Positions 43,891-52,839 of a DNA stretch of 64,000 nucleotides are shown in pieces. A program made the translations under genes and the position numbers. Within the stretch, counting starts at the first letter, position 1. The number at the start of each line of letters is the position of its first letter. The DNA is from Microbacterium sp. Root180 (GTDB taxonomy: Bacteria; Actinomycetota; Actinomycetes; Actinomycetales; Microbacteriaceae). Location of the stretch: NCBI RefSeq assembly GCF_001428485.1, contig NZ_LMHS01000003.1:930922-994921 (forward strand). Direction: 5' to 3'. Below the pieces are notes generated by a model. The model had not been told where the DNA came from. It saw nothing but the letters and a program-made list of their open reading frames with translations, and ran no database searches.

Positions 43891-43973
43891 CTCCCTGCGC
43901 CGGCATGATCCGGATCAGGTTCGACGGTCGAAGCGTGGGTCGCTTCCTCTCAGCCCGGCTCACCGGACTCCCG
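43891..43973 (-). ncRNA. TPP (thiamine pyrophosphate) riboswitch
   Basis: On the minus strand the conserved parts of the THI element are readable in order: GGAGTCCGGTGAGCC, then GGCTGAGAGG, a variable helix (AAGCG/CGCTT), then ACCTGATCCGGATCATGCC and GGCGCAGGGA. The ykoE ribosome binding site (GGGAGGAG) overlaps its 3' end, so TPP binding should block translation by sequestering it. No terminator stem is evident between the aptamer and the ATG. Confidence 0.95.
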
Positions 43974-44020
43974 TGGTTGTGCGCACGAGTATACGCCGTG
44001 ACGCGGGGTATCTTGGGCGG

Positions 44021-45601
44021 GTGACTCCGGATGACGCCCTGACCACGACGCGCCGTGCGCGCCGTGCGGCGGTCGGCGACCCCCCGGTCACGCCGACCGA
44101 TCCCGAGACTTCCGACGGCGTTCTGACGCTCGATGCCGACGTCGCCGCGGCCGGATCGCGCGGCTCCGTCGCGGCCACCGCGACGGTCGCAGCCGACCTC
44201 GCGTCCACGACTCCCCTCGGACTGAGCCCGCGCTCGACAGCCTCCTCCCCGGGGAAGGGCGAGCGCCGCATCGCGCTCGCGTGGGTCGATGAGAACGCCG
44301 TCTCGCGGCGCACGGCGCCGATCGGCCTCGACGGCGCATCGGCCGCGTACATCCCCGTCGGGGCCGACCTCCTCGCCGATCCGCCCCGGCGGTCGCTGCT
44401 GCGCTCGGGAGTCGTCATCCCCACGCTTGCGATCGCCGGCGTCCTCGGCGCCTACGCCGCCACGACCCTCGCGTGGCCGCTGCACGCCGTCACTCCGACG
44501 ATCACGGCGGTCGCCGTTCAGCCGGCCGCCGCGCCGACCGCGGCCCCTGCCTGGCCCGCGACGGGAAGCGCCGCGGTGTCGGTGGGCGGCATCGCGGGGA
44601 CCGTGGCCTCCGGTGCCGATCCCGCCGCGATCGCGAGCATCACGAAGCTCGTGACCGCCCTCGTCGTGCTCGATCAGATGCCGCTCGCCGTCGGCGAGCC
44701 GGGGCCGGAGTTCCGCTTCGGATACTGGGACTCGGTGGCGTACTGGGATTACCGTGCGGCGGGCGAATCGGCACTGGACGTGCCGGTCGACGGCGCTCTG
44801 ACCGAGTATCAGATGCTCGAGGGGATGCTCGTCGGATCGGCCAACAACTACGCCGACCGACTCGCCGACAACCTCTTCCCGTCCGACGCGGTGTTCGCGA
44901 GCGCGGCGATGTCGTGGCTGCAGACGCACGGCGTCCCCGGCGTCACGATCGTCGAGCCGACGGGGATGGATCCCGGCAACCGCGCGACGCCGGAGGCCCT
45001 GATCGCCCTCGCTCGAAAGGCGATGGCGCACCCCGTCATCGCCGAGATCGTCGGCAAGAAGTCCGTGGAGCTGCCGGGCGCGGGCGTGGTCGAGAACACC
45101 AACGGCCTGCTCGCCGACCCCGGCGTCGTCGGCATCAAGACCGGCACGCTCGACGCCTGGAATCTGCTGTCGGCCAAGGACGTGGCCGTCGGCGACACCA
45201 CGGTGCGCATGTTCGCGTCCGTGCTGGGCCAGCCCGATGATGCGTCGCGCCTCGCGGCGGCGCGCGCCCTGTACACCCAGCTCGAGCAGGAGCTTCAGCT
45301 GAAGCCGTCGGTGACGGAGGGCACACTCGCCGGATCCGTCGAGACCGTGTGGGGCGAGGACGTGGCCGTCGTGGCCGGCGAGGACGCCGCGGTCGTGCTC
45401 TGGAACGGCGGCGCGCCCACCGCGACCACCGCGTATGCCCTCGGCGACCATCGCGATGAGGGCGACGTCGTCGGCTCGCTCACGCTCACCGGCCCCCTCG
45501 ACGCGGCGACCGTCGACCTGCGTCTGGCCGAGGCCATCGAGGGTCCGAGCGCGTGGTGGCGCCTCACGCACCCCCTGGAACTGTTCGGCCTGACCGACTG
45601 A
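44021..45601 (+). CDS. D-alanyl-D-alanine carboxypeptidase (S11-type)
   Basis: 526 residues from GTG 44021, with TATCTT (44009-44014) 6 nt upstream (leaderless). The N-terminal 125 residues are polar and Ala/Thr/Pro-rich, and one membrane helix (about 128-150, VVIPTLAIAGVLGAYAATTL) follows. The outside domain has the serine-peptidase triad motifs: SITK (near residue 206), SANNYAD (near 271) and KTGT (near 374). It trims the pentapeptide of peptidoglycan. The long cytoplasmic tail is unusual for the family and may be a regulatory or scaffolding region. Confidence 0.88.
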   Translation: MTPDDALTTTRRARRAAVGDPPVTPTDPETSDGVLTLDADVAAAGSRGSVAATATVAADLASTTPLGLSPRSTASSPGKGERRIALAWVDENAVSRRTAPIGLDGASAAYIPVGADLLADPPRRSLLRSGVVIPTLAIAGVLGAYAATTLAWPLHAVTPTITAVAVQPAAAPTAAPAWPATGSAAVSVGGIAGTVASGADPAAIASITKLVTALVVLDQMPLAVGEPGPEFRFGYWDSVAYWDYRAAGESALDVPVDGALTEYQMLEGMLVGSANNYADRLADNLFPSDAVFASAAMSWLQTHGVPGVTIVEPTGMDPGNRATPEALIALARKAMAHPVIAEIVGKKSVELPGAGVVENTNGLLADPGVVGIKTGTLDAWNLLSAKDVAVGDTTVRMFASVLGQPDDASRLAAARALYTQLEQELQLKPSVTEGTLAGSVETVWGEDVAVVAGEDAAVVLWNGGAPTATTAYALGDHRDEGDVVGSLTLTGPLDAATVDLRLAEAIEGPSAWWRLTHPLELFGLTD

Positions 45602-45644
45602 CCCGGCGCTCGCGCGTGTCGGCGACCGGTGGTAGACCGGGCGC

Positions 45645-46007
45645 ATGCCCACCCACAACCAGATCGACCTCATCGAGTTCCCGGCGGCCGACGGCGCAGC
45701 CCTCGCCGCTGCCCGCACGTTCTACGAAGACGCGTTCGGCTGGAGCTTCACCGGCTACGGCGAGTACTACGACACGGCCGACAGCGGGGTCGTCGCCGGC
45801 ATCAACGGCGTCGCGGGCGACGAGCACCATCAGAAGATGCCGCTGACAGTGATCTACGTCACCGATCTCGAGGCGGCGCGCGCCGCGGTCGAGGCATCCG
45901 GTGGCGCCATCGTCCACGAGATCTACGGGTTCCCCGGCGGACGGCGATTCCACTTCGCGGACCCGGCCGGCAACGAGCTCGCGGTGTGGTCCGAGGCGGC
46001 GCCCTAG
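45645..46007 (+). CDS. VOC superfamily protein
   Basis: 120 residues with a single glyoxalase-like domain: HNQIDLIEFPAAD at the start, FYEDAFGWSFTGYG near residue 27 (the AFGW motif) and RFHFADPAGNELAVWSE at the end. It resembles small CarO/27-kDa antigen-like VOC proteins of actinobacteria. Its TAG stop lies inside CTAG (46004-46007), shared with the converging J-domain gene. Ligand and reaction are unknown. Confidence 0.85.
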   Translation: MPTHNQIDLIEFPAADGAALAAARTFYEDAFGWSFTGYGEYYDTADSGVVAGINGVAGDEHHQKMPLTVIYVTDLEAARAAVEASGGAIVHEIYGFPGGRRFHFADPAGNELAVWSEAAP

Positions 46008-46930
46008 GCGAATCGCACGGCGTGCTGCAGCCGCGTCCGCACGTCGAACACCTCGTTGCCGCCGATCGGGCGCACACCCGTGATGCCCCGTCGGAGAACC
46101 GTCGACAGCGCGCTCCTCGCGACGACGGCGACGGGGAGGCCACGCACCTTGCCGATCTCATCGATGACCTGCATCACGTCGTCGTCGGGCAGCACGACGA
46201 TCGCGCCGCTGAAGCGCACGCCCGCCGCGCGCGCCAGTCCGCGCGTGCGGCCGACGAGCGTGCCGATCGGAGCGCCCGCGACGCCGTCCCCGACGAGCTC
46301 GCCGCGGCGCATCCGGACGTGGCCGCCGAAGTCCTCCGACAGGACGCCGTACAGGCCGCTCGGCCCGAGCACGATGTGGTCGATCTTCGCGTCGGGGTCG
46401 GCGTCACGGCCCGAGGCGTCCACGTCGTGCCAGACCGTGTAGCCCATGCCGAGATCGGCCACGATGCGCGCGGTCGCCTCCTCGGCGAGCGCGTCGGCCA
46501 GCAGCCGGCGCAGCTGCTGCGGAGCCGACCGCACCAGCGCGGGGTCGTACGGGTCGTCGAGGACGACGCCGCGGCCGGCCCACTCGCGGATCAGGGTGAG
46601 GTAGCGCTCGCGCCGCCATCCGCCGGGATGTCCGTAGGAACGGGCGCGCGGGCGGGTGTCGGTGCGGGCCGCCGGGGCGCGCCACCCCGACCACTCCGGC
46701 GCAGCCGCCTCCCCGAAGCCGTGCCCGCGGTCGTAGGCGGCGCGGGCGTCGGCGGTGCCGACGAGCTCCCACGCGCGCTGCACCTGGATGAACACCGCCG
46801 CATCTCCGCCGGTGTCAGGATGCGTCTGCCGCAGGCGCAGGCGATAGGCGCGCCGCAGCGCCTCATCATCCACCTCCGGGGCCACCCCCAGCACTTCGTA
46901 CGCCGACGCGGACAGCGGACTGTCGAACAC
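46004..46930 (-). CDS. J-domain protein fused to a NERD-like domain
   Basis: 308 residues from GTG (complement of 46928-46930) with GGGAGGG 6 nt upstream. Residues 5-65 form a DnaJ domain with YEVLGVAPEVDDEALRRAY and the essential HPD (QTHPDTGGD). A Gly/Arg-rich linker follows, then helices and a beta-rich region (KIDHIVLGPSGLYGV near 205) similar to the start of nuclease-related NERD domains. The pattern suggests recruitment of an Hsp70 to a nucleic acid or other partner. NERD assignment is tentative. It shares its TAG region with the VOC gene on the other strand. Confidence 0.75.
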   Translation of the reverse strand: MFDSPLSASAYEVLGVAPEVDDEALRRAYRLRLRQTHPDTGGDAAVFIQVQRAWELVGTADARAAYDRGHGFGEAAAPEWSGWRAPAARTDTRPRARSYGHPGGWRRERYLTLIREWAGRGVVLDDPYDPALVRSAPQQLRRLLADALAEEATARIVADLGMGYTVWHDVDASGRDADPDAKIDHIVLGPSGLYGVLSEDFGGHVRMRRGELVGDGVAGAPIGTLVGRTRGLARAAGVRFSGAIVVLPDDDVMQVIDEIGKVRGLPVAVVARSALSTVLRRGITGVRPIGGNEVFDVRTRLQHAVRFA

Positions 46931-46983
46931 GCACCCTCCCCCGGCCGCCGCTGCGGCGGATCTCAGGGTATGCCACCCAGCGG

Positions 46984-47526
46984 TCAGGAGGCGCGAGGCC
47001 GTTCGTTGCGCCGGGCGTAGGCGGCGGCGCTGCGGCTGGACAGGGCCAGCAGGAGCAGGATGTCGACCGCGAGCGAGACGAACGTGGTGCCGAGGGTGAT
47101 CTCCTGGCCCTGCGCCCACCACGCGACGAACGTGCTGCTGATCGTGAGCACCGAGAAGAGCATGACGATCACCCGGGCCCAGTTGCGGCCGAGGTAGACG
47201 AACAGCGCGAGCACCAGGTCGACGACGGGGGCGATCGCGGCGATCACCGCGAGGACCATGAGACCGGCGGCGCGCCCCTGCGGCGTCGCTTCGAGCCCCT
47301 CGAGGTCGACCTCGGGACTGGCGAGGAGCGTGTCCCACGTCAGTGCGAGGGTGACGATCACGAGGAACCCCGCGACAGCGCTCAGCAGCACCAGCACGGT
47401 TCCGGCGACGATGGACGCCGGTCGTCGCATGCCGGGGTCGTACCCCGTCGGAGTGAGGAGCCGGGCAGCGGGCTCGAAGGCGGGACGCTTGCCGGGGCGG
47501 GGCGCGGGGGCGCCGGATGCCGTCAT
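46984..47526 (-). CDS. Four-helix membrane protein
   Basis: 180 residues starting MTASGAPAPRPG, ATG overlapping the upstream stop by 4 nt, GGGGAGGT 6 nt upstream. A proline-rich cytoplasmic N-terminus (about 35 residues) precedes four hydrophobic segments at about 40-62, 88-112, 117-135 and 145-165, and a basic tail RRNERPRAS. It is translationally coupled to an LssY_C-type protein. No known family motif was recognised; a small membrane partner of that protein is a reasonable guess. Confidence 0.65.
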   Translation of the reverse strand: MTASGAPAPRPGKRPAFEPAARLLTPTGYDPGMRRPASIVAGTVLVLLSAVAGFLVIVTLALTWDTLLASPEVDLEGLEATPQGRAAGLMVLAVIAAIAPVVDLVLALFVYLGRNWARVIVMLFSVLTISSTFVAWWAQGQEITLGTTFVSLAVDILLLLALSSRSAAAYARRNERPRAS

Positions 47527-48341
47527 CCGTCCACCTCCCCGAGCATGCGCACGTCGACGATCGGCAGGTCGCCGTCCGTCGTGATGCTGTCGCCGCCGCC
47601 GTTGCGCGCGTGGTAGCCGGTGGCGAAGTCCACGATGACGTCCACGGAGACGCGCGGATCGGCATCCCGCACCGTCGCGACGATGTGGTCCCGCTCGATG
47701 TCGGTCTCGGCGTCGATGCGGTGGGTCACCTGGAGCGTGAACAGCGACAGCCCGACGCTCGTGTCGAACGTGCCCGCCGCCAGCCAGTCGACGCGGCGCC
47801 CGCCGGGCAGCAGCCAGCCCTCGGGGCAGCGCCAGCACCTCACGTGGTGCCGCTGCGCGGGGTTGCCGTCGACCTCCTGCTGGTACGCGAAGTCCTGCTG
47901 ACGCCCGAACAGGTAGAGCGGGCTGACCGGCGCGTCGTGATAGCTGCGTCGTGTGAGCGTCGAGACGACGATCCGCCACGAGGAGGCGAACGTGACCGGA
48001 TCCGCCTTCGTCCAGCCTGCCGCGCGCAGCGCGCGCTCGATCTGCGGCCCGTCGCCCAGGAAGGCCAGGTTCACCGGATCGCCGAGGAGCCCGTCGCTCG
48101 TGCGCGTGCGGCCGATGAAGTAGTCGGGCACGTAGACGGTGGTCAGGATGCGGTGGAGCCTCGGCAGCACGAGATAGGCCAGGAGCACCCAGAAGAGGAT
48201 CGCGAACGGGATACCCCACCAGCCCACGCGGAACGTCTCCGTGAAGCTGAGGTACGCGAGCCAGATCGCGGCAAGGCCGGCGAACACGAAGAAGAACCAG
48301 TCGATCGCGATCCCGATCGAGTAGCTCCTCCGTGCCGTCAT
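47523..48341 (-). CDS. LssY C-terminal domain membrane protein
   Basis: 272 residues. Two membrane helices near the N-terminus (about 9-30, FFFVFAGLAAIWLAYL, and 38-60, IPFAILFWVLLAYLVLP). The following soluble region has the pattern of the LssY_C domain: DPVNLAFLGDGPQIERALRAAGW near 90 (read in parts), SSWRIVVSTLTRRSYHDAPVSPLYLFGRQQDFAYQ from about 117, and HHVRCWRC. The domain is found in proteins related to membrane phosphatases, but no phosphatase motif is present here. Molecular role unknown. Confidence 0.75.
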   Translation of the reverse strand: MTARRSYSIGIAIDWFFFVFAGLAAIWLAYLSFTETFRVGWWGIPFAILFWVLLAYLVLPRLHRILTTVYVPDYFIGRTRTSDGLLGDPVNLAFLGDGPQIERALRAAGWTKADPVTFASSWRIVVSTLTRRSYHDAPVSPLYLFGRQQDFAYQQEVDGNPAQRHHVRCWRCPEGWLLPGGRRVDWLAAGTFDTSVGLSLFTLQVTHRIDAETDIERDHIVATVRDADPRVSVDVIVDFATGYHARNGGGDSITTDGDLPIVDVRMLGEVDG

Positions 48342-48342
48342 G

Positions 48343-49404
48343 TCATCCCCAGAGCGGAGTGTCGGGCCGGTACGCGAGAGCGGAGGCCGCGACGTCGGCG
48401 GGCAGATCGGCGAGCGTCGCCGGCTGCCACTTCGGCGAACGGTCCTTGTCGATCACCTGCGCACGGATGCCTTCGGGGAGGTCGGGCTGAGTGGTCGCGA
48501 ACCACATCACCAGGCCGTACTCCTGCTCGAGCGCGTCGCGCAGACCGGGAAGCTCGCGCGACCGGCGCACCGATTCGAGAGTGACGGCCAGTCCGGTGGG
48601 GGAGAGCTCCTCGAGCAGGTCGGCCGTGGCGGAGGCCTTCGCCTCCGGCCGCGCGCGGAGCCGCTCGATGATCCCGACCACTGTGTCGGCGGCGAAGGCG
48701 TCGTCGATCCACTCCCGAGCGCGCTCGAGCTTCGAGCCGTCCGGCGTCTCGTCGAACAGCAGGACGAGTTCCGTGGGGCTGGACGGATCGGCTCGCGTCT
48801 CGAGCGCGTCGCGCAGGCCGTCGAGGCGGTCGGACGGCACGAAGTGGTCGGCGAACCCCGCATAGATCGCGTCGGCCGCGTCCATGGCCGCCCCCGTGAG
48901 ACCGAGGTACTCGCCGAGGCGCCCGGGGGCGTGGGCGAGCAGCCACGTGCCGCCGACGTCGGGCGTGAAGCCGATGCGCGTCTCCGGCATCGCCAGCCGC
49001 GAGCGCTCGGTGACGATGCGCACCGCCGCGTGGCCGGCGACGCCGATGCCGCCGCCCATCGTCACACCGTCGGCGAGCGCGACGAAGGTCTTGGGGTACT
49101 CGGCGATGCGGGCGTTCAGCGCGTACTCGTCGCGGAAGAATCGTGCGGTCTCGGCGGCGTGCCCGCCCGTGACGCGCTCCGCGAGACCCCGCACATCTCC
49201 CCCGGCGCACAGACCACGATCGCCGGCGCCGTCCAGGAGGACGACGTCGACCTCGCTGTCGTCCTCCCACGCATCGAGCGCCGCGTGCAGCTGGTGGATC
49301 ATGTCGAGATCGAGCGCGTTGATCGCGCGCGGCCGGTTGAGCGTGAGCCGCCCGAGACCGCCACCGGTACGGGCGAGGACGGTGGGCGCGGTGTGGTCGG
49401 TCAC
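48343..49404 (-). CDS. 3-hydroxyisobutyryl-CoA hydrolase
   Basis: 353 residues from the GTG complementary to 49402-49404, chosen because TAACGT lies 7 nt before it as a leaderless -10; a GTG at 49413 would add three residues. Crotonase fold with LCAGGDVRGLAE near residue 65 and ADGVTMGGGIGVAGHA near 110. The C-terminal EGIRAQVIDKDRSPKWQPATL is diagnostic of the HIBCH branch over simple hydratases. It releases 3-hydroxyisobutyrate in valine catabolism, the substrate for MmsB encoded at 3905-4810. Confidence 0.9.
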   Translation of the reverse strand: MTDHTAPTVLARTGGGLGRLTLNRPRAINALDLDMIHQLHAALDAWEDDSEVDVVLLDGAGDRGLCAGGDVRGLAERVTGGHAAETARFFRDEYALNARIAEYPKTFVALADGVTMGGGIGVAGHAAVRIVTERSRLAMPETRIGFTPDVGGTWLLAHAPGRLGEYLGLTGAAMDAADAIYAGFADHFVPSDRLDGLRDALETRADPSSPTELVLLFDETPDGSKLERAREWIDDAFAADTVVGIIERLRARPEAKASATADLLEELSPTGLAVTLESVRRSRELPGLRDALEQEYGLVMWFATTQPDLPEGIRAQVIDKDRSPKWQPATLADLPADVAASALAYRPDTPLWG

Positions 49405-49543
49405 CCCCGTCACGTTACTCGCGACGACCTGCGCATCCGGCCGGGCGCCCGGCCGCGAGGACGCGCCGGTGGATTATTCCTCACGTCGCGGTTCACTTTC
49501 CGCAAAGATATGGGGAATAGCTCCCGACGACGAGAGGTTCGGC

Positions 49544-51448
49544 ATGCCCGAAGGACAAGTGCTGGAGTTCTCAGGTGCGACGAAACGCTTCGGCGGAGTC
49601 ACCGCGGTCTCGGATTTCACAGCACGCGTCGAACCGGGGATCGTCACCGGGTTCCTCGGACCGAACGGCGCCGGCAAGACGACCTCCCTGCGCATGCTGC
49701 TCGGACTGATCCGCCCCTCCGCAGGCACGGCCACGATCGACGGCGTGCGCTACGCGAAGCTGAAGAATCCGCTGCAGACCGTCGGCGCGGTGCTCGAGGC
49801 ATCCAGCTTCCATCCGGGACGCACGGGCGCAGGCCACCTTGCCGTCTACGCGAAGGCGGCCCGCATCCCGAAGGCGCGCGTCGACGAGGTGCTGGGGCTG
49901 GTCGGGCTCGCGGACGCCGCGGGCCGCAAGGTCGGCGGGTACTCGCTCGGCATGCGGCAGCGTCTCGGCCTGGCCTACGCGCTGCTCGGTGATCCGGGCG
50001 TGCTCGTCCTCGACGAGCCGACCAACGGACTCGATCCGGAGGGCATCCGGTGGATCCGCGGGTTCCTGCGTCAGCTCGCGCGAGAAGGACGCACGGTGTT
50101 CGTCTCGTCGCACCTGCTCGCCGAAGTGCAGCAGACGGTCGACGCGCTGCTGATCATCTCGGCCGGGCGTCTGGTTTTCCAGGGTGGCCTCGAAGAGCTC
50201 GCCGACCCCGCCGAGCAGGCCACCGTGGTCGACTCCGCCGACCGTGCCGCTCTCGCCGAGGCGCTGCGCGCGGCCGGCATCCCCTTCGAGGTCCTCCGCT
50301 CCGGTCTCACCGTGCGGGGCATCGAACCCGTGGACGTCGGTCTCGCCGCCGCCGCCGCCGGCGTGCCCCTGTCGTCGTTGCACCGGCGCGGGCCCGCGCT
50401 CGAGGAGGTCTTCCTCGACCTCGTCAACGGCACCCGCGTGCACGCGAGTGCCTCGGGCACGCTTCCGGAAGACGTGATCCCGGCCATCGAGTCGGGCGCG
50501 ATCACCGTCGTGGACACGGCGGACGAGCGTCCGGATGCTGCGCCTGAAGCCGCGGGGGACGCCGAAGATTCCGTGACCGACCTCGAGGCGGAAGGCGCGG
50601 CCGTGGCCGGTGCCGAGGCGCCGTCGGGCCAGGCCGTGGCCGACGACCTGCCGGATGCCGCGCCCGAGGATGTCGAATCGGTCGCCGAGGAGATCGACGC
50701 CGCCGGAATGGGCGCCGCACCCGCCGCGGCCATGGGCGCTGCGGCCGGGATGGCGTGGGCGCAGGCCGACGAGGACCGCGGTGACGCCGAGCAGACGGAG
50801 ACCGCCGAACAGGCGGAGTGGGCGGAGCCCGCGCAGCCGGCCGAGCCGAGCACGCGCACCGCGTCGTTCGCCGTCGCGAGCACGGGTGTCATCGACGTCA
50901 TCCCGGTCGGGGACGCGACTCCCGATGCCGAGGACGCCGAGGCTGAAGTCGAGGACGCCGAAGTCGAGGACGTCGAGGTCGAGTCCGTGGCCGATGAGGC
51001 TGAGCCGGACGATGTCTCCACCGACGAAGAGTCGTCGGACGACGCCGATCGGTCGTGGGACGAATACGTCAGAACCGACGCGGACGAAGAGGCCGATCGA
51101 TTCTTCGCGGCTTTCGACCCCACGGGAGAGACCGGCGAGGAGCAGCGCGACGGGGCCGAGGCCGGCGAGGAGCAGCCCGACGGCGCCGAGTCCGGTGGGG
51201 AGCCGGACACCGCAGACGCGGGCACCGCAGACGTGGCCACCGCAGACGTGGACGCCGCCGACGCGGAGGACGGCGAGATCGCCGGTTTCGCCGACGGCGG
51301 CGGAGCCGAGGAAGGCGGGGAGGAACGGACCGGCGAGGACGCGGCATCCGACTCCCCCGACGGCGAGGACCACCCGCCTCCCCCGTCCGACGAGGGCGAG
51401 CACCACGACGACGGCCACCACGACCACGACGGGGGTGAGCACCGATGA
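49544..51448 (+). CDS. ABC transporter ATPase with long acidic tail
   Basis: 634 residues from ATG 49544 (AGAGG 6 nt upstream). Residues 5-300 are a normal ABC ATPase: Walker A GPNGAGKT, signature YSLGMRQRL, Walker B LVLDEPTNGLD and the H-loop SSHLLAEVQQT. From about 310 the chain is 330 residues of low-complexity Glu, Asp and Ala (EDAEAEVEDAEVEDVEV-like), predicted disordered, with a repeated AGEEQ/DGAE section and a terminal His-Asp cluster (EHHDDGHHDHD). No comparable extension is standard in the family. It overlaps its permease by 4 nt. The tail might bind metal or the membrane partner; unknown. Confidence 0.87.
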   Translation: MPEGQVLEFSGATKRFGGVTAVSDFTARVEPGIVTGFLGPNGAGKTTSLRMLLGLIRPSAGTATIDGVRYAKLKNPLQTVGAVLEASSFHPGRTGAGHLAVYAKAARIPKARVDEVLGLVGLADAAGRKVGGYSLGMRQRLGLAYALLGDPGVLVLDEPTNGLDPEGIRWIRGFLRQLAREGRTVFVSSHLLAEVQQTVDALLIISAGRLVFQGGLEELADPAEQATVVDSADRAALAEALRAAGIPFEVLRSGLTVRGIEPVDVGLAAAAAGVPLSSLHRRGPALEEVFLDLVNGTRVHASASGTLPEDVIPAIESGAITVVDTADERPDAAPEAAGDAEDSVTDLEAEGAAVAGAEAPSGQAVADDLPDAAPEDVESVAEEIDAAGMGAAPAAAMGAAAGMAWAQADEDRGDAEQTETAEQAEWAEPAQPAEPSTRTASFAVASTGVIDVIPVGDATPDAEDAEAEVEDAEVEDVEVESVADEAEPDDVSTDEESSDDADRSWDEYVRTDADEEADRFFAAFDPTGETGEEQRDGAEAGEEQPDGAESGGEPDTADAGTADVATADVDAADAEDGEIAGFADGGGAEEGGEERTGEDAASDSPDGEDHPPPPSDEGEHHDDGHHDHDGGEHR

Positions 51449-52266
51449 GCCTGACCGCGGCGACCCGCTCCGAGACCACCAAGCAGTTCTCCACCGCGAT
51501 GTGGTGGATCCTCGCGCTCGTGCTGGCGCTCTACGTCGGCTTCACCGCTGCCGTGCTCGGCTTCGTGTTCGCGGCGGCGGCGACCGGCTCACTTCCGGGT
51601 GACGCGCCGCCGCTCCCCGAGGACGGCCTGGCCGCAACGCTGTACAGCACCGCGACGGCGGTCGGCTACGTCTTCCCGCTGCTCATCGGAACGCTGATGG
51701 TGACATCCGAGTTCCGCCACAAGACGCTGACGCCCACCTTCCTGGCCACTCCCAAACGCGGCCTCGTGCTGTGGGCCAAGGTGTTCGTCGGCGTGCTGCT
51801 CGGCGTGCTGTACGGCGTCGTGGGCGTCGCGGCATCCGTCGGCGCCTCGGTCGGATTCCTCGCCGGCTACGACCTCGACACCCAGCTGACCTCACCCGAC
51901 ATCTGGGCGCAGTTCGCGCGGATGCTGCTCGCCTACGTGCTCTGGGTGCTCATCGGCATCGGGGTCGGCGCGCTGGTCCGCAACCAGGTCGGAGCGATCG
52001 TCGGCGTGCTCGTCTTCACGCAGTTCCTCGAGCCGGTCGGCCGGGCGGCGGCGGCGTTCGTGGACGGGCTCGCCGAGTACACGCAGTACCTGCCCGGTGC
52101 AGCGAGCGACGCGCTCGTGGGAGCGAGCATCTTCGCGACGGGTGTGACGGGCGGCGGGACCGCCACGTCGCTCGAGTGGTGGGCGGGCGGCGCCGTGCTG
52201 CTCGGCTACGCCGTCGTGCTGATCGTGCTGGGCCACCTGCTCAGCTGGCGCCGCGACGTGAGCTGA
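51445..52266 (+). CDS. ABC-2 type transporter permease
   Basis: 273 residues, ATG overlapping the ATPase stop. Six hydrophobic segments: about 16-48 (MWWILALVLALYVGFTAAVLG), 75-90, 115-140, 155-175, 180-200 and 240-260. A conserved-type loop EFRHKTLTPTFLATPKR near residue 90 is the coupling element of ABC-2 permeases. It forms the export channel with the upstream ATPase. Substrate unknown. It converges on the gene at 52274 with a 7-nt gap. Confidence 0.88.
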   Translation: MSLTAATRSETTKQFSTAMWWILALVLALYVGFTAAVLGFVFAAAATGSLPGDAPPLPEDGLAATLYSTATAVGYVFPLLIGTLMVTSEFRHKTLTPTFLATPKRGLVLWAKVFVGVLLGVLYGVVGVAASVGASVGFLAGYDLDTQLTSPDIWAQFARMLLAYVLWVLIGIGVGALVRNQVGAIVGVLVFTQFLEPVGRAAAAFVDGLAEYTQYLPGAASDALVGASIFATGVTGGGTATSLEWWAGGAVLLGYAVVLIVLGHLLSWRRDVS

Positions 52267-52273
52267 CGACGCG

Positions 52274-52735
52274 CTAGACCGCGGGGGCCGGCGCCGGCGT
52301 CTTACGGGTGCGCGTCTTGCGCGCGGCGACGGGCACCGCGCCGGTCTCGGCGGCGATCTCGACGACGTCGGTGGGCTCCTCGGCGACCTCGACCTGCAGG
52401 GCCTGCACGAGCGCGAGGCCGTGGCGCGTCGTCAGCACGAGTCGCTGGTACTCGGGGTCGCCCTCGAGGTCGATGACCACCCCCGGCCGATGACGACGGA
52501 TCACGGCGAAGTCATCGCCGCCCGCCGACTTCCACGTGCCGATCGCGACGATGCCGCGCAGGTGCGTGCCGGGGCTGGGAACGCCGCGGAGCCACGTCCA
52601 GGTGTCGTCGGTGAGCTGGACCTTGGTGATGGTCGACCGCTCGACGGCCACATTCCCCTTGCGGAATGCCATGGCGCGCTCGGCTCCCGACAGCACGACC
52701 TCGAGCCGCGTCGAATCGAGGAGCAGGGTCACCAT
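52274..52735 (-). CDS. Hypothetical PH-like beta-sheet protein
   Basis: 153 residues. Residues 1-115 alternate short strands (TRLEVVLSGAERAMAFRKGN, IVAIGTWKS, GVVIDLEGDPEY) and end in a helix (HGLALVQALQ), a pattern like bacterial PH domains. The C-terminus is a basic/Pro/Ala tail (ARKTRTRKTPAPAPAV). CAGACT lies 6 nt before the ATG on the minus strand, hinting at a leaderless transcript divergent from fbiC. No signal peptide or membrane segment. Function unknown. Confidence 0.65.
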   Translation of the reverse strand: MVTLLLDSTRLEVVLSGAERAMAFRKGNVAVERSTITKVQLTDDTWTWLRGVPSPGTHLRGIVAIGTWKSAGGDDFAVIRRHRPGVVIDLEGDPEYQRLVLTTRHGLALVQALQVEVAEEPTDVVEIAAETGAVPVAARKTRTRKTPAPAPAV

Positions 52736-52839
52736 GGGACTAGTCTGCCAGCGGCCACCCCCGCCCGCGGGGACATTTGCTCACAGGAGGGCAACGATCG
52801 GAAGACCCGGGGCGTCGCGCACGGTGCAAGACTTGACCG

